Notes under the pieces: model-generated
Told to the model about the DNA's origin: nothing
Databases searched by the model: none
The model's input: the letters and a program-made list of their open reading frames with translations, nothing else
Assembly: GCF_004664715.2 (NCBI RefSeq)
Contig: NC_051069.1
Coordinates: forward strand, 7,951,501 to 8,015,500
Reading direction: 5' to 3'
Source: Peromyscus leucopus
Taxonomy: Eukaryota; Chordata; Mammalia; Rodentia; Cricetidae
DNA: 64,000 nt
Position numbers and translations under genes: made by a program
Part shown: positions 53,800 to 64,000 of the stretch, in pieces
Layout of the letters: every line of letters starts with the position of its first letter
How positions within the stretch are numbered: the stretch's first letter is position 1

Positions 53800-54939
53800 T
53801 ATTAAGCACTTTAGTGGAAATTCACTCACTAAATCCACTGTCATCAACACATTTAAACCTTCCCCATGTAGCCCTGGGAGCTGAGGAGTCACATACACTA
53901 TTGTCCCTTAGCTATATAATGCAAATAACTGTTTCCAGAGGATGGTGTGAATTTGACCTGGAAAGTGAAGAATTTCCTGCATTTGTGGCAATGGTTACAG
54001 GGCACAGAGAAAAGTGGAGCTTGAGTATGCAGTCTGTCCCAGCTATTTTGAGAAATAGGGAAAACCAGTCTGGCTTTGCGGTCCAAAGGATTTGGTTTGG
54101 GCTGGGCTCCTTGGATCCAGTCCCTTACATTCTTCTTTCTTCCAGTCCCTTACATTCTTTCAATACCGCTGTTAAAAAATGTGGCAATGTGTTCCATCTT
54201 ACTGATGATTTCCATCAAGGAAAAAAAAGGGAGGGGGTTGGAGATGTGGCTAAGAAAGAAAGAAAGTTGGGGGGGGAGGAAAGAAAGGAATAAATAAAGT
54301 ATTTAGTGTGGTTTTCACAAGGGTAAGCAAGCAAGGTTCCTCTCGTACAGTGTGGAAGCAAATGGACCCCTCCAGTCCCCAGGGAAGAGACTCAGATTTT
54401 CATTTTGTTTCACACAAAGTGAGGGAAAATATTATTTAGAACTTTATCTTCATTTTAAAGACCGTCAATGAAAAGGACCTCTAATTCAGCTTTTGTAACT
54501 GTGTCTTGGCTTAGCCTAAGTGTTGATGATTCAGATTATTCTCAGGGTGCTGGCTTCATGCCAAAAACCAGGCACCCTGAACAACTCTGAATTAGAAGTC
54601 TCAGAAGACAACAACACCACAAAGTCCCCAACCGGCTTTTCTTAATTACACTGCATTTTATACAATAGCCCTTGCTAAAAATAGCTCTGGGATGGCAACA
54701 TGACTAGATGAAAAGTGAAAGAAAGAAAAAAAAAGGAAAGAAAATTCAGGGAGTTGTGCAAGTTCAGCCTCCTCTCTGGTTGTTGATCTCCATCTGTTTG
54801 GTAGGTACACACTGTATGGCGTTCTAAAACAGAGCCAAGTGTGATGGATGTGTGCAAGTGAGGAGGTTTTTTATTTGCTGCTACATAATAGACATTTGAA
54901 AATTTAAAAAAAAAAAATGCTGCCCTTTTCTTTTCTTTC
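53800..54939. other. SINE-free stretch of about 1.1 kb
   Basis: Unique-looking. A purine-rich patch at 54220-54300. Frames opening upstream in the microsatellite run into it without domain signature. Confidence 0.45.
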
Positions 54940-55005
54940 CAGACAGGGCCAGGGCTTTGTGCTGGCTGGACATGCACCTACCAGCTGAGCTACATCTCAG
55001 GCTGG
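54940..55005 (-). repeat. ID-class SINE fragment
   Basis: 'ACCAGCTGAGCTACATCTC' is the reverse of the ID A box. Confidence 0.55.
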
Positions 55006-55665
55006 AAGATCATATTAGATAGGTAGCTATAAAGACAAGGATACTGAATTGGGAAATCATGCAGCATGCCCAGGCAGCATCAGTGCAGTTTGACCCAAAA
55101 TAGAGCAAGGGATGAGGAAACTGGGGCCTGGGGTAGTCACAGATTACCCAAGTCCACAGCATGCAAGAGTCTAAGAATGGGCACTGAGCTCCGGGCGGCC
55201 TCCTTACTTCGTGCTCTTCACATACTAGAATCGAGGCAATAGTTTAGCCACTGCTATGCTTTCTTCAAAGCAATCTACTGTATATTGTCCACTAAGCAAT
55301 TGATTTGACACACACTTCCCTGATACCTAATGCCTGAAGACACAAGCGGACACAGGTCTGTAGATCTAATTTGATATGACTATAATTTTTTTTTCAAGTT
55401 AGAAACAGGTATAATATAATGTGAGGCTAAGACAGGTTCTCCTTCCCTTGCTTGGATTTTACTGAATTTTATTTCAGTATCAACACTACAAATAACAGAA
55501 TCAAACCACAAACAGAGGGGCTCTGCATTGCATGATGCAAACATCAAGTCTCAGCAGTCACTGTACACGTGCTCTTCCCACAGACACTCTTATATTTGAG
55601 CAGGCATGGTAGGATGCTAGGGGATCTCAAAATCTTATTCTTGAGCTAATGTTTAGAAACACTCT
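55006..55665. other. SINE-free stretch
   Basis: About 660 bp, unique-looking, no exon recognised. Confidence 0.4.
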
Positions 55666-55788
55666 TTTGGCCAGGGAGATGGCTCAGTGAGTAAAGGTGC
55701 TTGCTGCCAGGCCTGAGGACCTGTATTGCAGAGCATGAGACCCATATGGTGGAAAGAGATAACTGACTGCTGAAAGCTGTCCTCTGAC

Positions 55789-55840
<52 letters not shown>

Positions 55841-55885
55841 ATAGCCATCATAAATCCACAAAATATATAAATGTAATAAAATTTT
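55666..55885 (+). repeat. B4/RSINE1-like SINE with (CA)n
   Basis: 'GCCAGGGAGATGGCTCAGTG', 'GCTGTCCTCTGACC', (CA)n at 55792-55838. Confidence 0.87.
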
Positions 55886-56450
55886 CTAAAAAAACGTTCC
55901 TAATACTGTAGCACAAGACTCACTTCCCTTTTGCTTATCAACCACCAAAAGACATTTCCCCTTGGTGTTTGTTATGTTTTAGTGTAACTATGGAAACGTA
56001 GCTCTTTCTATCCTCCTGACGTGCATTAGTCTGTTTCCACGTAGTCATCTTCTGAGAAACATTTTAAACACTGTGGTCACTAGCAGATCATTGGGTTACT
56101 TTGGTATTTCTAAATAAATTTATTGGTATTTCAGTACAGCCCATGTTAATAACATTCCTGAGGTGCTAATTCAGTTGTCAGTACTACATGCTGTTTCTAA
56201 TTTGATCACATTGGTCCTATTTAAAGCTTTGGTAGCAGAAAGAAAAAGGTAATTATCATTTGAATAAGATAGGATTTATAATCAGATTTATAATTTTCAT
56301 GTATTTATTTCTAAACTTATATTTCTGTATATTGTCCTGTATATCAAGTTGAGATTTGAGAGTTCTGTTCTTAGCATATGGCAGGCTGGGAATTCACACT
56401 GTACCTCCCACTGGCAACCATCAAGAAGACTAAATAAAAAAAAAAAAATC
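55886..56450. other. SINE-free AT-rich stretch
   Basis: Unique-looking, no exon recognised. Confidence 0.4.
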
Positions 56451-56451
56451 C

Positions 56452-56483
56452 TAGGGACTGGAGGGACGGCTCAGCAATTAGCC
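56452..56483 (+). repeat. B2 head fragment
   Basis: 'GGGACTGGAGGGACGGCTCA' only. It abuts a minus-strand B3, which may have inserted into it. Confidence 0.6.
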
Positions 56484-56728
56484 CATTAGAATTTATTTAT
56501 TTATTTTTGTGTGTGTGTGTGTGTGTGTTTGTGTGAGCTTGTGTGCAACGCATACATGGAGCAGCCTGAAGAGGTCAGAAGGCGGCATTGGGTCCCCTGG
56601 AACTGTGAAGGTGGAGGAATTTGTGAGCAGCCATGTGGTTGCTGGGAACTGAGAACGCAAGTCCAACCCAAGTCCTCTGTAAGAACAACAGCAAGCGATC
56701 TTAACCAGTAAGCCATCTCTCCAGCCCC
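56484..56728 (-). repeat. B3 (B2-class) SINE
   Basis: (TG)n at 56506-56528, 'TGGGTCCCCTGGAACTG', reversed head 'GCCATCTCTCCAGCCCC'. Confidence 0.87.
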
Positions 56729-56740
56729 ATTAAAAAAAAT

Positions 56741-56935
56741 GAAGACTTTTGTTTATGTATTTATTGATGTGTGTGCGTCTGTGCATATGTGTGCAGACGT
56801 CTGTGGAAGCCGGAAGAAGATACCGAACCCCCTACAGCTGAACTTATAGGCAGTTGCACACAGGTGCTGGGATCCAAACTCAAGCCCTCTCCAAAAGCAG
56901 CAAACACTCTGCATTGTTGAGTTACCCCCAGCCCC
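56741..56935 (-). repeat. B3 (B2-class) SINE, tandem
   Basis: 'TGTGTGCAGACGTCTGTGG' to 'GTTGAGTTACCCCCAGCCCC'. Confidence 0.75.
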
Positions 56936-57583
56936 CGTAACTCCTTTTTAACTTATTCCTTGATAACCTCATACACGCACGTAGTGCATACCGATTACAC
57001 CCTCCCCACACCATAGCTTGTGGCCCTCTCACCCCGTCAACCTGCCTTCCCCAGTCTCCCTCCCCCGCCTGTCTGCACGCCATGTTATGCTCTCTCCTGT
57101 AGATATCTGCGTGACCTTGTTTCTCTGCTGGACTGGAAGCGCAGAAACACAGAAGCCATGCGTGCCTGCTTTATTTTCGTCGTCCTCCATGGTACCTGGC
57201 AAAATGCATGAAAGCTTATTTGTGCTCAGCCAATGTCTGCTGAGCCTGAAAATAGGGCCCAGGGATGCTTTTCTTGCTGATGACAGAAGGCTTCTTAGAT
57301 GATCGCTCGGGGCCATTTCCAGCTTTTACGCCGACGATTGTGGAGCGCTGGCGGGGAAGGCTGGATAGAAGTACGTGGGGGAAATGACTCAAGCTATTTA
57401 TCCATTAACAAGAGAAAAAAAATAATACCTGGAGACATCAGAGCCCGTTTCAAAGCAGAGAAAGCTGATGGGGCAAGAGCAGAAAGAGCCAGCCAGAAGC
57501 ATGCTCGTTACTTGAGTCTAGTTGGGGGGAAACGTTCTTAACTGCCTTTTATAAAAGACCACACAGCACTGTGTCCAGCCGGC
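56936..57583. other. Repeat-poor stretch, slightly GC-rich; possible L2/MIR remnant
   Basis: Several CpGs at 57300-57350 ('TTTTACGCCGACGATTGTGG'). 'CATGGTACCTGGCAAAATGC' (57187-57206) resembles an old L2 3' end. Frames of 80-95 codons lack domain signature. Confidence 0.4.
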
Positions 57584-57757
57584 TTTTTTTGTTTGTTTGT
57601 TTGTTTGTTTGTTTGTTTTTCAAGACAGGGTTTCTCTGTATAACAGTCTTGGCTATCCTGGAATTCACTCTGTAGACCAGGCTGGCCTCGAACTCACTGA
57701 GATCCGCCTGCCACTGCCTCACGAGTGCTGGGATTAAAGACATGCGCCACCGCCGAG
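57584..57757 (-). repeat. B1 SINE with (TTTG)n
   Basis: (TTTG)n at 57590-57618, 'CAAGACAGGGTTTCTCTGTA' to 'GACATGCGCCACCGCC'. Confidence 0.9.
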
Positions 57758-57854
57758 GTTCAGTTGGCATATTTTTGAACCTGGTTTCAAGAGATTCCCT
57801 GAGGATGTGGGCCGGAAGGTGAGCTGCCTTTTTAGAATACAGTTAATCATCTCC

Positions 57855-58140
57855 CAGGCATAATGTTGAGTAAAAGACTCATAATGTTGAGTAAAAGACA
57901 GGCTCAGACCACTACATACTGTGTGGTGCTGCTAACATGAAGTTCAAAACCAAGCAAGTGGTGATAGAAGTCAAAATGGAGTTACCCTAGAAGATGCTGA
58001 TTTACCACGGGGACAAAGGATTTCCAGAGGTTTGGGTAATATTCAGTATTTAGATCTGAATGTGGTTGCCTGGTATAAACTAAAGGTTTGTGCACTTTAG
58101 CATACAAAAGCAATATCTCAGTTGTTTAAAAAAGTAAAAA
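57855..58140 (+). repeat. Ancient L1 (L1M-type) 3' remnant
   Basis: 'AATGTTGAGTAAAAGAC', 'CATGAAGTTCAAAACCAAGC' and 'AGGTTTGTGCACTTTAGCAT' follow the order of old L1 3' UTRs. A 21-bp unit is duplicated at about 57861-57902. Confidence 0.7.
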
Positions 58141-58142
58141 TG

Positions 58143-58615
58143 GCAGTGGGGGAGGGATTGCTCAGTTGGTAAAGTGTTTGCCTTACAAACAAGAGGACTT
58201 GAGTTCAAGCTCCAGCCTGGCCTGATGATGTGTCTTGTAATCTCAGCACTGGAGAGGCTGAGCTGGGTGGGTGTCTGGGGCTGGCTTGCTAACTAACCTA
58301 GCCTACTTGGTGACTTTCAGGACAGGTGTGAGTAGCCCTGTCTAAAAGACAAAAATAAATAAATAAATAAAAATAAAAACGCCGGGCGGTGGTGGTGCAT
58401 GCCTTTAATCCCAGCACTCGAGAGGCAGAGCCAGGTGGATCTCTGTGAGTTCGAGGCCAGCCTGGACTACCAAGTGAGTCCCAGGAAAGGCGCAAAGCTA
58501 CACAGAGAAACCCTGTCTCGGAAAAAAAAAAAAAAACTACACCTGTGCCCATCTACATGCACACACACACAATCACTGCACACACTCATGAGTGCACACA
58601 CACACACAATTAAAG
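58143..58615 (+). repeat. RSINE2-like SINE split by a B1
   Basis: 5' part 58143-58378 ('TTGGTAAAGTGTTTGCCTTA') and CA-rich tail 58538-58615, separated by the B1. Confidence 0.7.
58380..58537 (+). repeat. Young B1 SINE (nested)
   Basis: 'GCCGGGCGGTGGTGGTGCAT' to 'AGAGAAACCCTGTCTCGG' and A tail. Carries the CCAGGAAAGGCGCAAAGC variant. Confidence 0.95.
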
Positions 58616-58662
58616 AAGAGTAGAGGAGGGAGAGGAAGAGGAGGAGGAGGAGGCAGCAGTAG

Positions 58663-58752
58663 CTGGCCTGGTGGCCCACACCTGTAATCCCATCATTTGA
58701 GAGGTGGAGACAGAGATGGTGGGTTTGAAACTTGCCTCTCTTATACAGCCTG
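58663..58752 (+). repeat. B1-like fragment
   Basis: 'GTGGCCCACACCTGTAATCC' and 'TACAGCCTGGGCTAGAGG'. Confidence 0.6.
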
Positions 58753-58759
58753 GGCTAGA

Positions 58760-58928
58760 GGGAGAAGTTGGCGCAGGCCTTTAATCTCAGCATTTGGGAG
58801 TCAGAGACAGGTAGATCTCTGTAGATTTGAGGTCAGCCTGGTCTACATAGCAAGTTTCAGGACAGCCAGGACTACATAGAGAGATCCTGTCTCAAAAACT
58901 AAAATAAAATAAACAAACAAACAAAAAG
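58760..58928 (+). repeat. B1 SINE
   Basis: 'CAGCATTTGGGAGTCAGAGA' to 'AGAGATCCTGTCTC' and AAACA tail. Confidence 0.88.
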
Positions 58929-59636
58929 AAATCTCATTGTGCCATCACTGGTTGACAAGCAGATATTCTAGCAGATCGAAGCCATGAAGCGTGTTTCCTG
59001 TGAAAATCAAACACACATTTTAAAATTCCAGAGTTCTTTCTGGGAACCTGTGACCAGATGGCTCTCATAAATAATGCATCAAAATATGGTGAGGACTAGG
59101 AGAATTTATGATATGTGACAAAAGAAAACAACCAATGATGGCGCAGTTGACTCTTTTTGACTTTCATTGCTATTTTTTGGAAGAGCCTGCATCACCCACT
59201 TGAAATGACCACGAGGTAAGAATGGAATCAGCACACGCGAGGAGACGCAGAGGCCGCGGAACCTTGACTAACTCAGTCATTCTGGACATTCGATGCTCCC
59301 TTGGTTAGACGGAAAAATATTTTATCTGGTCGAAAGATACGGAGCAGGATCAAGTGATCTAAAACTCTTTCCAGTTCTTAAATGTTCTGGCTTATGGGAA
59401 CTGAAACTATGACGAACAATTGCGGTTAAAGAGTTCGTATTATTGGAGAAGGGTGGGGAAATAAGCTACTCTTACGATCTGTAATAAAAGCCAACAAGCA
59501 ATGTTGGTGGGAACGCCAAAGAGAAAAACATTCAGGCAGAAAACATCTTTCAGATTTGCTCAGTTACCGGAAACCATTTGCTGCTCTTCCCTGGGGATTT
59601 TCCTAGCTCCCGCAAGGACTTCACCTAGCAATTTAT
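58929..59636. other. SINE-free stretch
   Basis: About 700 bp, unique-looking, no exon recognised. Confidence 0.4.
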
Positions 59637-59745
59637 AGGAGGAAGGAAGGAAGCAAGCAAAGAAGGAAGGAAGGGAGGAGGGAGGGAGGAGGCAAAGGAG
59701 GAAGAGAGATAGGGAAGGAGGGAGGAAGGAAGAGAAAGAAGAGAA
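59637..59745. repeat. Polypurine (GGAA)/(GGGA) tract
   Basis: Irregular purine run with a few C/T interruptions. Confidence 0.85.
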
Positions 59746-59751
59746 TGGAGG

Positions 59752-59960
59752 GTTAGGATGTAGTTCGGTTGTAGAATGCTTGCCTAGCCTGCAGAAAGCC
59801 CTGGGCTCTACCCTAGCACCACATAAACCTAGCAAATTTAGTGCCTGTCTTTATCCCAGCACTCAGGAGGTAAAGTCCTGAGAATCAGGAATTCAGAGCC
59901 ATCCTTGGCTGTGTGGTGAGTTTGAAGCCAGCCTGGATACAGGAGATCCCGTTTTAAAAA
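59752..59960 (+). repeat. ID/B1 composite SINE
   Basis: 'TAGAATGCTTGCCTAGCCTG' (ID) joined to 'CCAGCACTCAGGAGG' (B1). Confidence 0.75.
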
Positions 59961-59971
59961 GCAAAGAGAAG

Positions 59972-60198
59972 GAAGGAGCTGAAGAGGTCGTTCAGTAGTT
60001 CAGAGTATACGCTGCTCTTCCAGAGGACCTGAGTTAGATTCCTGGCACCCACATCAGGTGACTCACAACTGCCTGTAACTCCAGCTCTAGGGGATCTGAC
60101 ACCTTCGGCCTCTTCGGGCACCTTTACTCACATGAACATATCCCCTCCACCCCACACCCATGCACGTAATTAAAAGAATAAAAATATTTTTTAAAACC
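59972..60198 (+). repeat. B3 (B2-class) SINE
   Basis: 'TGCTCTTCCAGAGGACCTGA' and 'CTGTAACTCCAGCTCTAGGG'. Confidence 0.85.
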
Positions 60199-60202
60199 TG
60201 AG

Positions 60203-60410
60203 AGAAGGTTGGTGAGATTGCTCAGGGGATAAACTGCCAAGGCTGAGGACCAGGGACCCCCATGGTAGAAGCAGAGAACTGATTCTGGAAGATGTCTCAA
60301 CACAGGCACTGCAGCTGCACACTCATACACACAAAATACACATGCCTATACACAAAATGCGTGTATGTAAACACACACATGCATACACATGCACTTAATT
60401 AATTAACGTG
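60203..60410 (+). repeat. B4/RSINE1-like SINE
   Basis: 'GGTGAGATTGCTCAGGGGAT', 'GAGAACTGATTCTGG', CA-rich tail. Confidence 0.75.
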
Positions 60411-60837
60411 AAATACAAAAGTAAAATAAGGGGAGGAAAAAATAAGGGACTAGTTTTAGTCTTCAATTTTTCCTTTATGGGTTCACATTTATGGAGAGTA
60501 AGTCTATTGCAAGAAGAAAAAGGGATATTTTGTACACTATGGGAGCAGTGAAGAAGCTCTAGTTTGGTTCATTGCAAGTAGAAGTTCAGCTACCCAGTAT
60601 CATCCCTGTTTTCAGCCGTAACCAGTGAGAATCATTTCCATGTTTTTCTAATGTCACGAAACTGGGAAGAGGTCAGAGGAGAGTTCAAAAGCCAGGCTTC
60701 AACCTTCTGGCTGGCTTCTTCTCACTGTATCATGCTGCCCCTAGTGGTTCCTCATGGAATAGCCTGAAGTCTGTGGAAGAGGCAGGAAGGACGTTCCCTG
60801 GCCTTTGTTTTAAAAGCAGTTACAGAAGTAGAAAGCT
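60411..60837. other. Unique-looking DNA
   Basis: No element recognised. Confidence 0.35.
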
Positions 60838-60985
60838 AATGGAAACTGGAGTCACACTTCTAAGCGGCTGTGTGATCTCGGAAGATCATTTAACTTCTCT
60901 GAGCCTCAGTTTCCCCAACTGAAATAGCACCTCTCTCTGCCTCCTGAAGCAGAGATCATTTGAAGGAACTGTGAGAAAGCGCTGT
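60838..60985 (+). repeat. MIR SINE (ancient)
   Basis: 'GCGGCTGTGTGATCTCGG' then 'TTCTCTGAGCCTCAGTTTCC' is the conserved MIR core. Confidence 0.82.
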
Positions 60986-61007
60986 GTTATTTAAAAGGGA
61001 GAAATTA

Positions 61008-61171
61008 AGGGCCAGGCATGGTGGTGCCTGCCAGTAACTCCAGTGCTGAGGTTGCCAGGGGCTGGGGGTGGGGGCAACGCAGGAGGATTCCTAGAGTTTA
61101 CCAGCCAGCCAGTCCTGGTGAATCAGTAAGCTCCAGATTCAGTGAGAGACCCTCCTCAATAAGTAAACAAG

Positions 61172-61214
<43 letters not shown>

Positions 61215-61395
61215 ATGGATAAATAATAAACAAACAAATAAATAAATAAAATGGAAATGTGATTGAGGAAGACACCTGATGTTAACCTCTGGCCTTTGCA
61301 CGTGTATACATGGGCATGTGCATCTGCGTGCACGTGTGCACGCGCACACGCACATGCACACCACATACATACAAAAATAAAGAAACATAAAATAA
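61008..61395 (+). repeat. RSINE2-like SINE with (AAAT)n
   Basis: 'AGATTCAGTGAGAGACC', (AAAT)n at 61160-61255, 'GAGGAAGACACCTGATG', alternating purine-pyrimidine run at 61298-61362. Confidence 0.82.
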
Positions 61396-61403
61396 AAGAA
61401 AAC

Positions 61404-61470
61404 GGAGGGTCAGCAAGATGGCTCGGTGGGTAAGAGCGATAGCCATGCAAACCTAACAATAAGCTTGACG
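61404..61470 (+). repeat. B4-class head fragment
   Basis: 'GGTCAGCAAGATGGCTCGGT' head only. Confidence 0.65.
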
Positions 61471-61512
61471 ACCTTAAAAATCTACTTGGTAGAATGTTAC
61501 GGTCAGATACTT

Positions 61513-61720
61513 AAAAAAATGTTTATTTATATATTTTATGTGTATGCCTGCCTGAGTGTGTGTACCATGTGCATGCAGTGCCTGCAGAGGCTAGAAGAGG
61601 GTGTCACACCCTCTGGAGCTGGAGTGACCAACAGTTGTGAGCTGCCCATGTGGGTGCTGGGCCTGGGTCCTCTGCAACAAAAGAACATGCTCTTAACTGT
61701 TAAGGCACCTCTCCAGCCCC
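61513..61720 (-). repeat. B3 (B2-class) SINE
   Basis: 'ACCATGTGCATGCAGTGCCT' to 'AAGGCACCTCTCCAGCCCC'. Confidence 0.88.
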
Positions 61721-62214
61721 AAAGCAGATACTTTTAAAAGCAGAAATCCCAACACAGCCTTCAAAAACAAATCTTTATGTCCATCATCTACGCACGTAGA
61801 GGTAAGAGCAACCACAACCGTTTCACGGTGGCTGCCATGGCGGGGGGTGGGGGGGTGGGGGGGTGGGGGGGTGGGGGGGTTTGCTAACCTGCACTATGCA
61901 AATCATGGCAGACCTTCCGCATCAGAAGGTAGTCGAGTTTCAACATGAGAAAAAAAGCTAGCCGCAGAGCCATGTGGACAATATAACACAATGTAAAAGT
62001 GAAAATTAGAATTACATATCTTATATACTTATCTATGCATGTAAGTGTTATGCAAATAAATTAATTGCAAGGTTTATTATTTTTTTTCTCTTTACCCCCG
62101 TACTCTCTCTCCATCCCTCCCTCCCTCACCTGACCCAATATAACAATGACAAGTCATGTTAGAGGAAGGAAAGCAGCTCAACAAGTGGTAAAGGAGACCT
62201 TTATATTTTCTATA
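61721..62214. other. Unique-looking DNA apart from a G-rich tract
   Basis: Only the G7T repeat at 61842-61880 and a T/C-rich patch (62076-62130) stand out. Confidence 0.4.
61842..61880. repeat. (GGGGGGGT)n octamer repeat
   Basis: Five G-runs of six or seven bases separated by single T. Strong G-quadruplex pattern on the plus strand. Confidence 0.95.
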
Positions 62215-62421
62215 TTGTTTGAATTTTTAATATTTTAATTATGGGTATGCATAAATATATGCAACATGTGTGTGTATATAGGCCAGAAGAGGACATCAGA
62301 TTTCCTGGCTCCAGACTCACAGGAGGTTGTGAGCTACCCAACCAAAATTTTGGGAAGAGAACTCTAACCCCCTTGGAAGAGCAAAAAGTGCTCTAAACTT
62401 CTGAGTCATCTCTCCAGCCCC
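62215..62421 (-). repeat. B3 (B2-class) SINE
   Basis: 'GGCCAGAAGAGGACATCAGA' to 'GTCATCTCTCCAGCCCC'. Confidence 0.85.
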
Positions 62422-62437
62422 TGTCTTAATTTTTAAG

Positions 62438-62921
62438 TGTAGCACAAATCTTAAAAGGTCTTATTAATAAAAAAAAACGGGAACCAGATATTGGGGTGAA
62501 TGCTGAAAGATCAGAGAAACAGGACAAGCCACAGCTAACCTCACCTCGCTAATTCCTCAACTGATCTTGTTTCCTCAAACTGAAAGCCTCTGTGTCCTCA
62601 TCCGGAATGAATCTCAGCTGAACTGCTGATAAAAGCCTAAAAGCTTAAAGAGACTCTAGTTCCTGGTCCTCATGCCTTATATACCCTTCTGCTTCCTGCC
62701 ATCACATCCTGGGATTAAAGGCATGTGTCACCATGCCTAGATGTTTCCAATGTGGCTTTGAACTCACAGAGATCCAGAGGGATCTCTGCCTTCAGAATGC
62801 TAGGATTAAAGGTGTGTGTGCCACCATTTTCTGGCCTCTATGCCTACTGGCTGTTCTGTTCTCTGACCCCAGATAAGTTTATTAGGATGCACAATATATT
62901 AGGGAACACAATATCACCACA
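62438..62921 (-). mobile_element. Solo LTR with 6-bp TSD, same family as 18971-19441
   Basis: On the minus strand it begins TGTGGTGATATTGTG and ends TTGTGCTACA. The perfect duplication TTTAAG is at 62432-62437 and 62922-62927. It has the minus-strand TATA box GGTATATAAGG (about 62677-62687) and B1-derived pieces. No internal genes. Confidence 0.93.
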
Positions 62922-62987
62922 TTTAAGACAAGAATGTGTTTGTGTATTTCTTGACTAATTAAATTTAAAATGTAATAAGAAATAAAT

Positions 62988-63250
62988 AAGGGCTGAGGAT
63001 GGAACTCAATAGTAGAACCCTTCTATAACATGTGTGAGCTTCCGGTTTGACACACAGCAACACAAGAAACTAGAGAGGGAGGGAGGGAGGGAGGGAGGGA
63101 GGGGAGAGAGAGAGGAGAGAGTTTTGTAGGCATGGTGGCACATGCCTGTAATCCCAACAGCCAAGAGACTGAGGCAAGAGGAACTCAAATTCCAGGCCAG
63201 CCTGGTCGACATAGTGAAACCATGTCTTGAAAACAAGCAAGGAAACAAAC
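62988..63250 (+). repeat. ID/B1 composite with (GGGA)n
   Basis: ID head 'GGGCTGAGGATGGAACTCAA', (GGGA)n at 63073-63102, then B1-like 'CATGGTGGCACATGCCTGTA'. Confidence 0.72.
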
Positions 63251-63285
63251 GATACTGAACATTAGCTATAAAATCTAAAGCAGAT

Positions 63286-63492
63286 GGGGCTGGAGAGATG
63301 GCTCAGTAGTAAGAGCACTGGCTGCTCTTGCAGATGACAATTCCCAGCACCCACCTGGCAGCTCACAGTTGCCTGTAACTCCAGTTCCAGGGGATCTAAC
63401 ACCCTCTTCTGACCTCTGTGGACACCAGGCATGCATGTGGTGCACAAACATTGTGCAAGCAAACACCCATAGACATAAAAAAAAAAAACTTT
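63286..63492 (+). repeat. B3 (B2-class) SINE
   Basis: Near-consensus head 'GGGGCTGGAGAGATGGCTCA', 'AACACCCTCTTCTGACC', A tail. Confidence 0.93.
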
Positions 63493-63544
63493 ACACAAAA
63501 ATTCTAAAACAGGATATTATTTCTATTCAAGGAACAGCTTATTA

Positions 63545-63705
63545 TGTATACAGTGTTCTGCATGCATGTGTCTTTGCAGGCCAGAAGAGGGCACCAGATC
63601 TCATTATGGGTGGTTGTGAACCACCCTGTGGTTGCTGGGAATTGAACTCAGGACCTCCGGAAGAGCAGTCAGTGCTCTTAACCACTGAGCCATCTCTCCA
63701 GCCCC
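63545..63705 (-). repeat. B2 SINE
   Basis: 'AGGCCAGAAGAGGGCACCAG' to 'GAGCCATCTCTCCAGCCCC'. Faces the previous element. Confidence 0.93.
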
Positions 63706-63772
63706 AAGGAACAACTTATAAGTTATAGAAATGCTTTAGATTTTCTAAAAATGACAAAGTAAGAATGAGCCC

Positions 63773-63918
63773 AACTGCCAAGCATGGTGGCACACAGCTT
63801 CAGTGCCAGCCCAGGGGAGGCTGAGGTAGAGTAGGTGAGTTCATATACTGGTCTATATAATGAGTTCCAAGCTAGTCAGGGATATGTAATAAGGCCCTGT
63901 CCAAAAAAGAAAGAAAAA
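63773..63918 (+). repeat. B1-like SINE (old)
   Basis: 'GCCAAGCATGGTGGCACACA' to 'AATAAGGCCCTGTCC'. Confidence 0.7.
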
Positions 63919-64000
63919 GGCATCCAGCTAATGCTGAACTGATAATATAACCTGTCATTTAATAGTGAAAATGTAGTCAAGAATCACAGTCATCTAAAAT

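Noticed and set aside
53565..54293. Longest ORF (242 codons, plus strand)
   Set aside because: Its first half is the translation of GAGACA/GACA/CA/GA repeats; the rest has no domain pattern. Not a gene.
60735..60752. CTCF-like site (CTGCCCCTAGTGG)
   Set aside because: One C short of the usual CTGCCCCCTAGTGG core and no supporting context, so left out of the features.

Overview
This window is a eukaryotic, mammalian (muroid rodent) genomic segment. It is packed with B1, B2/B3, B4/RSINE and ID SINEs, rodent LTRs, a 5'-truncated L1, a rodent hAT relic (URR1-type) and many (CA)n/(GA)n microsatellites. Many B1 copies share a variant 3' half ('CCAGGAAAGGCGCAAAGC' or 'CCAGGACAGGCACCAAAAC'), which I associate with cricetid rodents (hamster, vole, deer mouse). 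That placement is inference. Repeat names are from memory of consensus sequences, not from a masking run, so subfamily labels are approximate ('B4/RSINE1', 'RSINE2-like').

Layout. (1) 1-28.2 kb: repeat-rich, no recognisable coding exon; probably intronic to a minus-strand gene starting at the CpG island. Notable items are an L1 3' end with a 16-bp target-site duplication (TSD), a 326-bp dimeric minisatellite (17.0-17.3 kb), an ERV 3' end that splits an older B1 (19.7-21.6 kb), a B1 with a 26-triplet GGT/GGC expansion (23.0 kb), a hAT relic (26.4 kb), and one candidate untranslated exon (9.1-9.4 kb). (2) 28.2-32.4 kb: a SINE-poor interval centred on a ~1-kb CpG island (30.09-31.13 kb) with CCAAT, GC-box and YY1-type motifs. 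It looks like a housekeeping-type promoter firing leftward, with first exon about 30.83-30.573 kb ending in a strong minus-strand GT splice donor. A divergent transcript to the right is possible. I do not recognise the gene. (3) 32.4-64 kb: repeat-rich, probably upstream/intergenic. It contains nested repeats (a solo LTR at 50.6-51.6 kb with two B1 copies inside, a second LTR at 62.4-62.9 kb, an LTR that splits a B1 at 43.3-43.9 kb), long polypurine tracts, Z-DNA-type and G-rich tracts, and several repeat-poor stretches that might hold regulatory DNA.

No open reading frame looks like a conserved protein exon. The longest ones (up to 242 codons) are translations of simple repeats. No functional tRNA, rRNA or CRISPR array was seen, and I found no candidate for a new gene system. 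The most unusual structures are local DNA rearrangements: an inverted templated copy (9.73/10.14 kb), the minisatellite, and two independent triplet expansions in B1 heads.
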